From an uncultured Prevotella sp. (GTDB taxonomy: Bacteria; Bacteroidota; Bacteroidia; Bacteroidales; Bacteroidaceae), in NCBI GenBank assembly GCA_934202525.1, contig CAKPYB010000023.1, positions 1 to 55,665 of the forward strand: DNA of 55,665 nucleotides, in the 5' to 3' direction. Positions 1-8,933 of this stretch are shown here, one piece after another; the stretch's first letter is position 1, and the number at the start of each line of letters is the position of its first letter. The notes under the pieces are model-generated. The model searched no databases, had not been told where the DNA came from, and worked only from the letters and a program-made list of their open reading frames with translations. Position numbers and translations under genes: made by a program.

Positions 1-122
1 TGAATCTCATCTCCGTAAAGACGAATATCGACATTTCTCGCCTCACTTCCCTCCTCTTCACATTGGAGATGAAGGGAATCATCCGCACGCTGGCAGGAGG
101 AATGTATCATCTTTTGAAATAA
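1..122 (+). CDS. dprA: DNA-processing protein DprA, C-terminal fragment
   Basis: Only the last 39 codons are present; the gene enters from the left edge and stops at TAA 120-122. The reading frame gives a small winged-helix-like end with ISRLTSLLFTLEMKG followed by IIRTLAGGMYHLLK, which resembles the C-terminal DprA/Smf domain that follows the Rossmann-fold core. DprA loads RecA on incoming single-stranded DNA during natural transformation. In Bacteroidales dprA commonly neighbours peptidase and tRNA-modification genes, and dusB follows here on the same strand. The call rests on a short tail, so it is good but not certain. Confidence 0.7.
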   Translation, partial: NLISVKTNIDISRLTSLLFTLEMKGIIRTLAGGMYHLLK

Positions 123-149
123 ACACCTAGGGCAGAAACGCAAACAGCA

Positions 150-238
150 CGCCCTGAAAGGGCAGAAGCTCCTAGCCCAGGGCATTCGCCCTGGGTATAA
201 TGGTAAGCAGCATTGCGCCCTGTAAGGGCAAAAGCTTT
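150..238 (+). repeat. Interspersed palindromic repeat, half unit (copy A)
   Basis: A hairpin CGCCCTGAAAGGGC is followed by AGAAGCTCCTAG, a CCCAGGG...CCCTGGG hairpin, GTATAAT, and then CGCCCTGTAAGGGCAAAAGC. The same modules recur at three other places in the window (1322-1442, 4854-5040, 26819-27014). This copy has only the left half and lies between dprA and dusB. Confidence 0.85.
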
Positions 239-277
239 AAATCCTCGTTTTAAAAATTGAAAATATCTGCGTTTTAT

Positions 278-308
278 TTTGTTTTGTCTCCAAATTGCAT
301 TAACTTTG
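278..308 (+). promoter_or_regulatory. Promoter of dusB (Bacteroidetes type)
   Basis: TTTG at 278-281, a 19-bp spacer and TAACTTTG at 301-308 match the Bacteroidetes sigma-ABfr consensus (TTTG-N19-TAnnTTTG). The dusB ATG lies 19 bp downstream. Confidence 0.7.
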
Positions 309-327
309 CAGCCGCAAAAAGAATAAG

Positions 328-1314
328 ATGAAAATAGGTAATATAGAATTTGGGCCTCAGCCCCTCTTCCTCGCTCCGATGGAAGACGTAACAGATATTG
401 GCTTTCGCATGCTCTGCAAGCGATTCGGAGCCGCCATGGTTTATACTGAGTTCGTATCGGCAGAAGCCTTGGTGAGAAGCATCAAGAGCACCGTCAGCAA
501 ACTTACGATAAGCGATGAAGAGCGCCCTGTGGGCATTCAGATTTACGGCAGAACCACCGAGGATATGGTGGAAGCTGCCAAAATCGTAGAACAGGCGAAG
601 CCGGATGTGATTGATATTAACTTCGGTTGCCCGGTAAAGAAGGTTGCAGGAAAGGGTGCAGGAGCCGGAATGCTTAAGAATATTCCGCTGATGCTGGATA
701 TTACAAGAGAAGTGGTGAAGGCGGTAAACGTGCCCGTAACCGTGAAAACCCGACTGGGTTGGGATTGCGAGAACCTCATCATCACCGAGCTTGCCGAGCA
801 GTTGCAGGATTGCGGAATCCAGGCGCTCACCATCCACGGCAGAACCCGTAGCCAGATGTACACCGGAGAAGCCGACTGGAGCCTCATAGGAGAGGTGAAG
901 AACAATCCCCGCATCCATATCCCTATCATCGGCAACGGCGATATTACGACCCCGGAAGAAGCCAAGCTTGCCTTCGAAAGATACGGCGTAGATGCGGTGA
1001 TGATTGGCAGAGCCACCTTCGGAAGACCATGGATTTTCAAGGAAATTCGTGATTATCTGGATAATACAGGCGCAGCTCCATTAACCGTAGATGAGAAGAT
1101 TGACCTCCTGGAAGAGCAGCTTCGCATCAACGTGGAGCGCATAGACGAGTACAGAGGCATTCTCCACACCCGTCGCCACCTTGCCGCCTCCCCTATCTTC
1201 AAGGGCATTCCTGATTTCCGCCAGACGAGAATCGCCATGCTGAGAGCCACAACCGTAGAGGAACTGAAAGAGATATTGAAAGAATGCCGAGAGAGAATCA
1301 AGGCGATAGAATAA
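328..1314 (+). CDS. dusB: tRNA-dihydrouridine synthase DusB
   Basis: FMN-dependent reduction of uridine to dihydrouridine in the tRNA D-loop. The 328-residue protein has the full NifR3/DusB pattern: an N-terminal TIM barrel opening with APMEDVTDIGFR, the catalytic-cysteine motif DINFGCPVKK (Cys is the proton donor in the family), GAGAGML, VKTRLGWD, the tRNA/FMN-binding IHGRTR, IGNGDI, and GVDAVMIGRATFGRPW for FMN phosphate binding. Length matches the family (about 320-330). The start fits a TAACTTTG promoter 20 bp upstream. It is followed by a palindromic repeat rather than a classical terminator. The choice of DusB over DusA/C rests on the NFGCP...KGAGAGML spacing. Confidence 0.93.
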   Translation: MKIGNIEFGPQPLFLAPMEDVTDIGFRMLCKRFGAAMVYTEFVSAEALVRSIKSTVSKLTISDEERPVGIQIYGRTTEDMVEAAKIVEQAKPDVIDINFGCPVKKVAGKGAGAGMLKNIPLMLDITREVVKAVNVPVTVKTRLGWDCENLIITELAEQLQDCGIQALTIHGRTRSQMYTGEADWSLIGEVKNNPRIHIPIIGNGDITTPEEAKLAFERYGVDAVMIGRATFGRPWIFKEIRDYLDNTGAAPLTVDEKIDLLEEQLRINVERIDEYRGILHTRRHLAASPIFKGIPDFRQTRIAMLRATTVEELKEILKECRERIKAIE

Positions 1315-1321
1315 AGCAAAA

Positions 1322-1442
1322 CGCCCTGTAGGAGCAAAAGCCTCGTATATGAAAGCTTTTGCCCTTACAGGGCGAATCCTTTATATCTTCCTTATACCCA
1401 GGGTGTTGCCCTGGGCTAAGAGCTTGCTGGGCTTTCAGCCCG
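1322..1442 (-). repeat. Interspersed palindromic repeat, right half plus remnant of left (copy B)
   Basis: CGCCCTGTAGGAGC near the start pairs with a later GCCCTTACAGGGCG, followed by TATACCCAGGG...CCCTGGGCTAAGAGCTTGCTGGGCTTTCAGCCC. The outermost stem is GGGC/GCCC in reversed polarity compared with copy C, a compensatory change. It lies directly after dusB. Confidence 0.8.
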
Positions 1443-1488
1443 CTTCATGAACCACATTCAAGAATTAACTGTTCATCTTAACTGCCAA

Positions 1489-1513
1489 GAGTTAACAGTT
1501 AACAGCTGTTTTT
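1489..1513. repeat. GTTAACAG tandem motif downstream of ybeY
   Basis: GTTAACAGTTAACAGC followed by a T-run lies just beyond the 3' end of ybeY. A longer version of the same motif occurs at 5066-5089 and 6731-6754, also beyond minus-strand genes. Confidence 0.55.
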
Positions 1514-1571
1514 CTATACTTCTACCGGGAAATTGAAGAAACCTAGCTTCCTCAAATTATAGAGAAGGGCT

Positions 1572-2006
1572 TTACTTCTTCAATATCGAAGCACCTTCGA
1601 GCAGGGCGAGGGCCTTGTTCTCGCTCTCCTCCATGATTTCGCGCTCTCCCGGACCCTTGTCGTTGATTCCGCAGAGATGCAGGATGCCGTGGATGATGAC
1701 GCGATGGAGCTCATCATCGTAAGTCTTGCCAAACTGCTCGGCATTGGTGCGGACTGTATCGAGCGAAATCACGATGTCGCCGTTAATCACATCATCCTCA
1801 TCATAATCGAAGGTGATGACATCGGTATAGTAATCATGACCCAGATACTCGTTGTTCACTTCGAGAATCTTCTCATCATCCACAAACATGTAGCCAATCT
1901 CACCCACCTTGCGGCCATGAGAGGCAGCCACCTTGCGAATCCAGGCACTCGTATCACGCTTCTTGATCTTTGGCATTTTCACGCCATCTACATTGTATGT
2001 AATCAT
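1572..2006 (-). CDS. ybeY: Endoribonuclease YbeY (rRNA maturation factor)
   Basis: Single-strand-specific metalloendoribonuclease needed for 16S rRNA 3'-end maturation and ribosome quality control. The 144-residue protein carries DVITFDYDE, an NGDIVIS strand and the metal motif HGILHLCGINDK. In the classical motif H-x3-H-x5-H the third ligand is His; here His106 and His110 are followed by Asp116, a form I believe is common in Bacteroidetes orthologues. It is last in the minus-strand run ruvB-coaD-ybeY, 19 bp after coaD, so probably co-transcribed from the ruvB promoter. Confidence 0.9.
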   Translation of the reverse strand: MITYNVDGVKMPKIKKRDTSAWIRKVAASHGRKVGEIGYMFVDDEKILEVNNEYLGHDYYTDVITFDYDEDDVINGDIVISLDTVRTNAEQFGKTYDDELHRVIIHGILHLCGINDKGPGEREIMEESENKALALLEGASILKK

Positions 2007-2025
2007 ACGCTTCTTCCTCCTATTT

Positions 2026-2511
2026 TTATTTTATTTTTGGTAAAAATTCATCTACTTCTCTTCCAAAGAATCTCAGCTCCCTAACCAGCGTTGAGCTGAT
2101 GCTGCTGTATCTTGGGTCAGAAAACAGCAGGATGGTTTCTACGCCGCCCAACTGCTTATTGATGTCAGCCTGCTCCCTTTCGTACTCGAAATCCTTGGCA
2201 GAACGGACGCCACGAACCAGAAACCTGGCTCCCATACGATGCGCCAAATCGATGGTGAGATCATCGTAAGAAACCACCTCCAAGCGATAACCCTTAGATG
2301 CATCCTCCGCATCCACCAACTCCGAACATTCCTTCGGAAAAACAGCCTTAATATCCTCCACACGCTTCGAGATTTCCTCGCTAGCGTGCTTCAGCTTGCT
2401 CACCGCCACTGCAATCACGAGCTTGTCGAACATCGGCAAGGCACGCTCGGCAATGTTCTGATGTCCTATCGTAAATGGGTCGAATGTACCCGTAAATATT
2501 CCTATCTTCAT
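2026..2511 (-). CDS. coaD: Phosphopantetheine adenylyltransferase
   Basis: Catalyses the fourth step of coenzyme A synthesis, transferring AMP from ATP to 4'-phosphopantetheine. The 161-residue length is typical. Nucleotidyltransferase motifs are present: GTFDPFTIGH near the N-terminus (the T/HxGH ATP site), VRGVRSAKDFEYE for substrate binding, and the C-terminal ISSTLVREL (family ISSSxVRE). It is separated by 11 bp from the ruvB stop and by 19 bp from ybeY, indicating one operon. Confidence 0.95.
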   Translation of the reverse strand: MKIGIFTGTFDPFTIGHQNIAERALPMFDKLVIAVAVSKLKHASEEISKRVEDIKAVFPKECSELVDAEDASKGYRLEVVSYDDLTIDLAHRMGARFLVRGVRSAKDFEYEREQADINKQLGGVETILLFSDPRYSSISSTLVRELRFFGREVDEFLPKIK

Positions 2512-2522
2512 TACTTTGAACT

Positions 2523-3557
2523 TTATTCAAACAGGTCTCCCTGCATAATATTGCTTGTATACGGATTTCTGCCGAGATGCTCGTAGGCAAGCGGCGTTGC
2601 CATTCTGCCTCGCGGCGTGCGCTTGATGAAACCCTCCATGATGAGGAACGGCTCGTAAACCTCCTCTACGGTGCCGCCATCCTCGCCTATTGCCGTGGCA
2701 ATGGTGCTTACGCCTACCGGACCGCCACGGAACTTGTCGATGATGGTGGTGAGAATCTTGTTGTCAATCTCGTCCAAGCCATACTGGTCGATGTTGAGTG
2801 CCTTGAGCGCCATCTGGGCAATATCGTAAGTGATGGTTCCGTTGCCCTTTACCTGGGCGAAATCACGCACTCTTCTGAGCAGAGAATTGGCGATACGAGG
2901 AGTTCCGCGCGAACGGCGGGAGATTTCCACAGCCGCCTCATCCTCTATCGGCACCTTCAAGAGCATCGCACTTCGCTTGATAATCTTCTGAAGCGTAGCC
3001 GGGTCGTAATATTCCAGATGCAGATTGATTCCGAAACGGGCACGCAGAGGAGCTGTAAGCAGACCGCTTCTCGTTGTTGCTCCCACGAGGGTAAACGGAT
3101 TCAAGTCTATCTGGATGCTGCGAGCCGAAGGACCCTTATCTATCATGATGTCGATGCGGTAATCCTCCATCGCCGAATAGAGATACTCCTCTACGACAGG
3201 CGAAAGACGGTGGATTTCATCGATAAAGAGCACATCATTAGGCTCAAGCGAGGTAAGGATTCCCGCCAGATCGCCCGGCTTATCAAGCACAGGACCCGAT
3301 GTAATCTTGAATCCTACGCCCAGTTCGTTGGCGATGATGTTGCTCAGCGTGGTCTTACCCAATCCCGGCGGACCGTGGAGGAGCGTATGGTCGAGCGGTT
3401 CGCCACGATATTTTGCAGCCTCAACAAAGACCTCGAGATTTTCTACCACGCCATTCTGTCCGCTGAAATCAGAAAACTTCAGCGGGCGCAGCGCCTTCTC
3501 GAATTCCTTTTCGGCAGGCGAAACCATTTCTTGTCTTATATCAAAATCTTCGTTCAT
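2523..3557 (-). CDS. ruvB: Holliday junction branch migration helicase RuvB
   Basis: Hexameric AAA+ motor that drives branch migration with RuvA during recombinational repair. The 344-residue protein has Walker A GPPGLGKT (residues 62-69), Walker B FIDEIHRL, sensor 1 GATTRSGLL, arginine finger RARFG, and a C-terminal winged helix ([16 protein letters not shown]... RTPRGRMAT). Length is normal. It is the first gene of a ruvB-coaD-ybeY operon; a TAACTTTG promoter on the minus strand lies about 30 bp upstream. ruvA and ruvC are not in the window, as often in Bacteroidetes. Confidence 0.97.
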   Translation of the reverse strand: MNEDFDIRQEMVSPAEKEFEKALRPLKFSDFSGQNGVVENLEVFVEAAKYRGEPLDHTLLHGPPGLGKTTLSNIIANELGVGFKITSGPVLDKPGDLAGILTSLEPNDVLFIDEIHRLSPVVEEYLYSAMEDYRIDIMIDKGPSARSIQIDLNPFTLVGATTRSGLLTAPLRARFGINLHLEYYDPATLQKIIKRSAMLLKVPIEDEAAVEISRRSRGTPRIANSLLRRVRDFAQVKGNGTITYDIAQMALKALNIDQYGLDEIDNKILTTIIDKFRGGPVGVSTIATAIGEDGGTVEEVYEPFLIMEGFIKRTPRGRMATPLAYEHLGRNPYTSNIMQGDLFE

Positions 3558-3585
3558 TCTATGACTATTATCGATAATATGGGTG

Positions 3586-3593
3586 CAAAGTTA
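3586..3593 (-). promoter_or_regulatory. -7 element of ruvB-coaD-ybeY operon
   Basis: CAAAGTTA on the plus strand reads TAACTTTG on the minus strand, 29 bp before the ruvB ATG. Confidence 0.65.
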
Positions 3594-3728
3594 CACATTT
3601 GTTGCGGAATTAAAGAAGAAAAGCCGAATTATTTTGCCCATGATTTTGCACAATCCCAAAAGATTCGTGCAGATTTGCAAGCGTTACCCTATAAAAATGT
3701 TATAATTTATCATTTTCTTGCAGAATAA

Positions 3729-3760
3729 TTTGTTTATCCGATAGAAAAGACGTACTTTTG
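3729..3760 (+). promoter_or_regulatory. Promoter of the BASS-family transporter gene
   Basis: TTTG at 3729-3732, 20-bp spacer, TACTTTTG at 3753-3760. The leader to the ATG at 3831 is about 65 nt. Nothing else was seen in the ~270-bp gap between ruvB and this gene apart from the divergent ruvB promoter. Confidence 0.65.
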
Positions 3761-3830
3761 CACTCGATATTGAAAGCGAGGAAAGAAATAAATAAGAGAG
3801 AAATATCAGGATTTTAAAAGAAATAGAATT

Positions 3831-4802
3831 ATGCTTAAGTTATTTCAAGGGCTCAGCAAGCTGCTGGCCAATTACACATCTATCTTCGTGATAGGTGTTG
3901 CAGTGTTCACATTCTTCTTCCCACATACCTTCGACTGGGTGCGCGGAACTACTCAAACCGTCATTCTCGGCATCATCATGCTCACCATGGGCTTGACCTT
4001 GACCACCAACGACTTCAAGATTCTGGCTCAGCGCCCGCTGGATGTCTTCATCGGAGCCTGCGCCCAGTTTATCATCATGCCGGGTGTGGCTTACACCCTG
4101 GTTCATGTGTGGCATCTTGACCCAGCCCTGGCACTCGGAATCCTGCTGGTAGGTTGCTGTCCGGGCGGCGTTTCGAGCAACATCATGAGTTATCTGTGTC
4201 ATGGCGACGTGGCCTTCTCCGTAGGAATGACCTGCGCCTCTACCATTCTTGCACCGGTGATGACTCCGCTGCTGATGAAGATTACGGCAGGCGAGATTAT
4301 CCATGTAGATGCTGTGGGAATGTTCATCAACATCCTCATCGTAACGATTATTCCTGTAGCCATCGGCTGCGCCCTCAACTATATTTACGGCAAGAAAGAC
4401 TGCTTCCCTACCATCCAGAGTCTGATGCCGGGCATCAGCGTAACGTGTCTGGCAATCATCGTAGGCGGTGTGATTTCTACGGTTCATGATGACCTCGTAG
4501 CTCGCGGCTTATCGCTCTTCCTCTGGACTTTCGCCGTGGTTTTCTGCCACAATACGCTGGGTTATCTTCTCGGCTGGCTTGCCGGCAAATGTGCCGGATT
4601 CAATACTGCCAAGAAGCGTACCATCAGTATTGAGGTAGGAATGCAGAACGCCGGTCTTGCCACGGTTCTTGCCGGCAACTTCTTCGCTGCCCAGCCTCTC
4701 GCCGTATTGCCTTGCGCCATCAGCTGCGCCTGGCACAGCATTTCCGGCACCATCCTTGCCGGAATCTATCTGAAATGGGATCGCATGCATGAGAAGAAGT
4801 AA
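3831..4802 (+). CDS. Bile acid:sodium symporter (BASS/PanS-like) family transporter
   Basis: Predicted inner-membrane secondary transporter of 323 residues with about ten hydrophobic segments. Two family signatures are visible: GCCPGGVSSNIMSYLC...DVAFSV in the first half and EVGMQNAGLATVLA in the second, which form the crossing-helix sodium sites of the BASS fold. Members move bile acids, pantothenate/ketopantoate or other organic anions with Na+; substrate cannot be read from sequence. Closest in style to the PanS/YocS branch. It is a single gene with its own promoter, followed by a large palindromic repeat. Confidence 0.88.
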   Translation: MLKLFQGLSKLLANYTSIFVIGVAVFTFFFPHTFDWVRGTTQTVILGIIMLTMGLTLTTNDFKILAQRPLDVFIGACAQFIIMPGVAYTLVHVWHLDPALALGILLVGCCPGGVSSNIMSYLCHGDVAFSVGMTCASTILAPVMTPLLMKITAGEIIHVDAVGMFINILIVTIIPVAIGCALNYIYGKKDCFPTIQSLMPGISVTCLAIIVGGVISTVHDDLVARGLSLFLWTFAVVFCHNTLGYLLGWLAGKCAGFNTAKKRTISIEVGMQNAGLATVLAGNFFAAQPLAVLPCAISCAWHSISGTILAGIYLKWDRMHEKK

Positions 4803-4853
4803 ATGAATTCAGAAAGGATTTATGAATTCTAACAGAAGCAAATATTGAACAGC

Positions 4854-5040
4854 ACGCCCTGAAAGGGCAGAAGCTCCTAGCCCAGGGTAACACCCTGGGT
4901 ATAATGGGGATATAACGAAGTCGCCCTGTAAGGGCAAAAGCTTTCAAATACGAAGCTTTTGCCCTTACAGGGCGTTTTGTTGGTTGTATGTTTAACCCAG
5001 GGTGTTACCCTGGGCTAGGAGCTTCTGCCCTTTCAGGGCG
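4854..5040. repeat. Interspersed palindromic repeat, complete double unit (copy C)
   Basis: Two half units arranged head to head make a ~187-bp near-perfect inverted repeat. The left arm runs CGCCCTGAAAGGGC, CTCCTAGCCCAGGG, CCCTGGGTATAAT, CGCCCTGTAAGGGC; the right arm is its reverse complement ending in GCCCTTTCAGGGCG. The loop between the arms is a few bases around AAATACG. It lies after the BASS transporter gene. Confidence 0.9.
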
Positions 5041-5065
5041 TATTGCTTAAAACTCACCTCACGGG

Positions 5066-5089
5066 GTTAACAGGTTAACAGTTAACAGC
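5066..5089. repeat. GTTAACAG tandem motif downstream of the S41 protease gene
   Basis: Three overlapping GTTAAC palindromes in 24 bp, identical to 6731-6754, with a T-run just beyond. It starts 15 bp past the protease stop codon. Confidence 0.6.
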
Positions 5090-5103
5090 CGATTTTTGGA
5101 TAA

Positions 5104-6687
5104 TTACTTCCCCGTAGTCAGCAGCTGCACGGCTCGCTGAACTATCTCGTTTGTCTCGTTCCAAACCTGGAAGTATTGGCTCATATCCCAGATATCTCTT
5201 GCTACAAGGGCTTTCAGCTGCAGGGCGAGGTATTTCTTCGTCTGAATTAATTCAGCCTCATCCTTTGGCTCTATCTTCTCCTTCTTGCCCTCGGCGATAA
5301 TGCCATCTATCAGCGAAGAAGGAACCTCATAGGTGGCGAGGAACTTATCGAAATCCTTATACTGGCTCTTCAATTCCTTGCGGTGAGCATCGATGAACTT
5401 CAGGCTGTGGTTGATGACGATACTCTTGGCTGCCAACTGACGATGCATCTTGGTGTACTTGGTTGTATCCAGCGGCACGAAATAATCCGGCATAATTCCA
5501 CCACCACCATAAACCACACGATGCTTGCGCAAAGTATAATACTTCAAACTATCTGAAAGATGGATGCTGTCCTGATTGGTGAACTCGCCATGCTTGTAGC
5601 GATTATCGAGATCCATCGCATAATCCAATCTGTCACCTTTCTTATAAGGCTTCTGGATGCATCTGCCGCTAGGCGTATAGTAATGGGCGATGGTGAGACG
5701 AATCTCGCTACCATCATCGAAGGTCAGCGGACGCTGCACCAATCCCTTGCCGAAGGTTCTGCGACCAACCACTACACCACGGTCCTGATCCTGGATGGCT
5801 CCGGAAACAATCTCGGCGGCAGAAGCGGTAAACTCATTGGTGAGCACAACCACCTTGCCCTTGCGCCATCTGCCGTTAGCCTGCGCCTTGTATTCCTGGC
5901 GAGGCGCAGCACGACCGCTGGTATAAACGATGAGATCGCCCTTCTGCAGGAACTCGTTGGCAATCTGAGCCGCAGCCTGAAGATAGCCTCCGCCATTATC
6001 CTCAAGGTCGAAGATAAGGTCCTTCATTCCCTTCTTTTTCAGCGAATCCATCGCTATTGTTACCTCTTTATGACTGGTCAATCCGAAGCTTCCCAATCGG
6101 ATGTATCCGATGCCCGGACGAATCATATAAGCCGCATCCATCGTAGTTACCGGAATCTTATCGCGCTTTACCTTGAAGATGAGCTTATCCTTGATGCCAC
6201 GGCGCATGATGGTAAGATTCACCGTGGTTCCCTTAGGACCACGAAGGCGCTTCATGATGTCTTCCTTGCTCATCTTGATGCCCGAAATGGCTGTATCGTT
6301 TACAGCCACAATGCGGTCGCCGGCAATGATTCCCACCTTCTCGGAAGGTCCGTTCGTAACCGGTTGGATAACGAGGAGCGTATCATCTACCATGTTAAAC
6401 TGCACGCCAATGCCATCAAAACTGCCGTTCAGCGGCTCGTTCATCGCCTTGGTTTCCTTGGCTGTAGCGTAAGAAGAATGAGGGTCGAGCTTTTCGAGCA
6501 TGCCTCGGATGGCGTCCTCTACGAGCTTATTCTCATCCACACTATCCACATAAAGGTTGGTAATGGCGATTTCAGCCCTTCCCAACTTCTCTATCGGGCT
6601 GTTCTTGCCCATCTTGATACGCAACTGGGCACTGGCAGAAGTTACTGCCAGGAATGCTACCAGTGCTATGAATAGATATTTCTTCAT
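5104..6687 (-). CDS. S41-family C-terminal processing peptidase
   Basis: Exported serine protease of 527 residues. A signal peptide (residues 1-20, cleavage after TSASA) directs it to the periplasm. A PDZ domain spans about 90-165 (GIGVQFNMVDD... GIIAGDRIVAVND). The catalytic dyad is visible: Ser289 in NEFTASAAE and Lys314 in RRTFGKGLVQ. Family members cut C-termini of periplasmic or misfolded proteins and regulate envelope processes. Upstream on the same strand is the topoisomerase IV B gene, 137 bp away. A short GTTAAC repeat motif lies on each side. Length is within range for the Bacteroidetes form, which carries an extended C-terminal helical part. Confidence 0.93.
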   Translation of the reverse strand: MKKYLFIALVAFLAVTSASAQLRIKMGKNSPIEKLGRAEIAITNLYVDSVDENKLVEDAIRGMLEKLDPHSSYATAKETKAMNEPLNGSFDGIGVQFNMVDDTLLVIQPVTNGPSEKVGIIAGDRIVAVNDTAISGIKMSKEDIMKRLRGPKGTTVNLTIMRRGIKDKLIFKVKRDKIPVTTMDAAYMIRPGIGYIRLGSFGLTSHKEVTIAMDSLKKKGMKDLIFDLEDNGGGYLQAAAQIANEFLQKGDLIVYTSGRAAPRQEYKAQANGRWRKGKVVVLTNEFTASAAEIVSGAIQDQDRGVVVGRRTFGKGLVQRPLTFDDGSEIRLTIAHYYTPSGRCIQKPYKKGDRLDYAMDLDNRYKHGEFTNQDSIHLSDSLKYYTLRKHRVVYGGGGIMPDYFVPLDTTKYTKMHRQLAAKSIVINHSLKFIDAHRKELKSQYKDFDKFLATYEVPSSLIDGIIAEGKKEKIEPKDEAELIQTKKYLALQLKALVARDIWDMSQYFQVWNETNEIVQRAVQLLTTGK

Positions 6688-6730
6688 TTCTTAAAACTTA
6701 AAGTTTATGAAAGAGAGAAATCCTTCAAGA

Positions 6731-6754
6731 GTTAACAGGTTAACAGTTAACAGC
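6731..6754. repeat. GTTAACAG tandem motif between parE and the S41 gene
   Basis: Same 24 bp as at 5066-5089, followed by GCTTTTTT. Located between two co-oriented minus-strand genes. The neighbouring 6790-6820 stretch is built of CTTCACTCTTC repeats. Confidence 0.6.
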
Positions 6755-6824
6755 GCTTTTTTCAATGGTTACCCCCCGAAAGCACTTGAATTCTTCACTC
6801 TTCGTTCTTCACTCTTCACTTCAT

Positions 6825-8834
6825 TTAATCCAGCGGTGCTGAGTCTTCCTCCGGAATATCCTCTTCTATCACCAGATTTTCGATGATGAAGTTCTGGCGC
6901 TCCATCGTGTTCTTACCCATATAATATTCCAGCAGCTTCTGCACCTGATCGGTTTTATGCAGTGTAACCTGCTCCAACCGCATGTCGGGACCGATGAAAT
7001 GGGCGAATTCATCAGGCGAAATCTCTCCCAAACCTTTGAATCGGGTGATTTCCGGGTCAGGACCCAAATCGCGAATCGCCTGCTGGCGCTCCTCATCGCT
7101 GTAACAGTAATGCGTGATGAAATCGCTCTTTTTCTCCTTACTTCCCAGTTTCGCATCCGCATCAGCCACCGCCTGCTTGTTCTTGATCTTGGTTCGCTTG
7201 TTGCGCACTCGGAACAATGGGGTCTGAAGCACGTAGACATGGCCCTTCTTGATGAGATCTGGGAAGAACTGAAGGAAGAAGGTGATGATGAGCAGGCGGA
7301 TGTGCATTCCGTCGACATCCGCATCGGTTGCCACAATCACCTTGTTGTAACGCAATGAATCCAAGCCGTCCTCTATATCGAGAGCCGCCTGAAGCAGATT
7401 GAACTCCTCGTTCTCATAAACCACCTTCTTGGTCAGACCGAAGCTGTTGAGCGGTTTACCACGCAGCGAGAACACCGCCTGGGTATTCACATCGCGGCTC
7501 TTGGTGATGCTTCCGCTGGCAGAATCGCCCTCGGTGATGAAGATGGAACTCTCCTCCTTGCGCTCGTTCTTGGCGTCGCTGAAATGGATGCGGCAGTCGC
7601 GGAGCTTGCGGTTGTGGAGATTCGCCTTCTTGGCACGCTCACGGGCGAGTTTGGTAACGCCAGCCATCGCCTTGCGCTCACGCTCACTCTCCTTAATCTT
7701 GTTCTCCAGAATCTCAGCTACATCCTTGTGGATATGGAGATAGTTGTCTACTTCCTTCTTTAGGAAATCGCCTACATACTTATTGATGGTTTCGCCACCA
7801 TTCGGCGTCATCGTAGTACTTCCGAGCTTAATCTTGGTCTGACTCTCGAAGACCGGTTCTTCTACGTTGATGGCAATGGCAGCCACCAGTCCGTTTCGGA
7901 TGTCAGCATACTCATACTTGCCGTAGAACTCCTTGATAGTCTTGGCAATATGCTCCTTGAAGGCACTCTGATGCGTACCTCCCTGGGTGGTGTGCTGACC
8001 ATTGACAAAGGAATAATACTCCTCGCCATACTGGTTGGTATGGGTGAAAGCAATCTCGATGTCCTCGCCCTTCATGTGGACGATGTCGTAGAGACCTTCG
8101 TTGGTCATATTATCACTCAGCAAATCCTGCAGACCATGGCGGCTCAAGATGCGGCGGCCATTGTGCATGATGGTGAGTCCGGTGTTCAGATAAGTATAGT
8201 TGCGGAGCATCGTTTCCACGAAATCATCGTGGAAGGAATAGTTCTTGAAGAGTGTATTATCCGGCTCAAAGAAGATAAAGGTACCGTTCTCGTCCTCAGT
8301 ATCTTCCATCGTGTCGCTCTTCAGAATACCTTTCTCAAACTTCAGATGGCGCACCTTTCCGTCGCGGTACGACTTTACTTCGAAGTGGGAACTGAGGGCA
8401 TTGACCGCCTTCACACCCACACCGTTCAGACCAACGCTCTTCTTGAACGCCTTGCTGTCGTACTTACCGCCGGTATTCAGCACGCTTACAGCCTCAACGA
8501 GCTTGCCCTGAGGAATACCACGGCCATAGTCGCGCACACTGACACGCAGATTGTCCTCGATATCGATTTCCAGACGGGCACCTGCACCCATCTTGAATTC
8601 ATCGATAGAGTTGTCTACCACCTCCTTCAAGAGCACATAAATACCATCTTCCGGCAGATTTCCATCTCCCAGACGACCGATGTACATACCCGGACGGGTA
8701 CGCACATGCTCCATATCGCTCAAGTGGCGGATGTTATCATCGGTATATTCTACCGGCTGCTGCTCCTGAGGGGCATTGGTAAACTCATCTGCAGCATTCA
8801 ATTCGCTGTTACTTAAGTTTTTTTCTTCAGACAT
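6825..8834 (-). CDS. parE: DNA topoisomerase IV subunit B
   Basis: ATPase subunit of a type IIA topoisomerase that decatenates chromosomes. The 669-residue protein has an N-terminal GHKL ATPase domain ([29 protein letters not shown]), a transducer domain ([12 protein letters not shown]), and a TOPRIM domain ([28 protein letters not shown]). GyrB normally has EGDSAGG at the TOPRIM glutamate; the Ser in EGDSASG and the following SRDVNTQA are what I associate with Bacteroidetes ParE. An acidic N-terminal extension of about 30 residues precedes the ATPase domain. The partner parC is not in the window. Confidence 0.88.
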   Translation of the reverse strand: MSEEKNLSNSELNAADEFTNAPQEQQPVEYTDDNIRHLSDMEHVRTRPGMYIGRLGDGNLPEDGIYVLLKEVVDNSIDEFKMGAGARLEIDIEDNLRVSVRDYGRGIPQGKLVEAVSVLNTGGKYDSKAFKKSVGLNGVGVKAVNALSSHFEVKSYRDGKVRHLKFEKGILKSDTMEDTEDENGTFIFFEPDNTLFKNYSFHDDFVETMLRNYTYLNTGLTIMHNGRRILSRHGLQDLLSDNMTNEGLYDIVHMKGEDIEIAFTHTNQYGEEYYSFVNGQHTTQGGTHQSAFKEHIAKTIKEFYGKYEYADIRNGLVAAIAINVEEPVFESQTKIKLGSTTMTPNGGETINKYVGDFLKKEVDNYLHIHKDVAEILENKIKESERERKAMAGVTKLARERAKKANLHNRKLRDCRIHFSDAKNERKEESSIFITEGDSASGSITKSRDVNTQAVFSLRGKPLNSFGLTKKVVYENEEFNLLQAALDIEDGLDSLRYNKVIVATDADVDGMHIRLLIITFFLQFFPDLIKKGHVYVLQTPLFRVRNKRTKIKNKQAVADADAKLGSKEKKSDFITHYCYSDEERQQAIRDLGPDPEITRFKGLGEISPDEFAHFIGPDMRLEQVTLHKTDQVQKLLEYYMGKNTMERQNFIIENLVIEEDIPEEDSAPLD

Positions 8835-8933
8835 GTTTTCCTCCTTAGTATTTCTTATTTATTTTCTTATAATATAGCTAATGATGTTGCAATATTCTGT
8901 TTATCAGACAATTGCCAACACAATAATTGCTAT

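Noticed and set aside
4720..4947. 75-residue ORF across repeat copy C
   Set aside because: Also a translation of the interspersed repeat, antisense to the transporter gene end.
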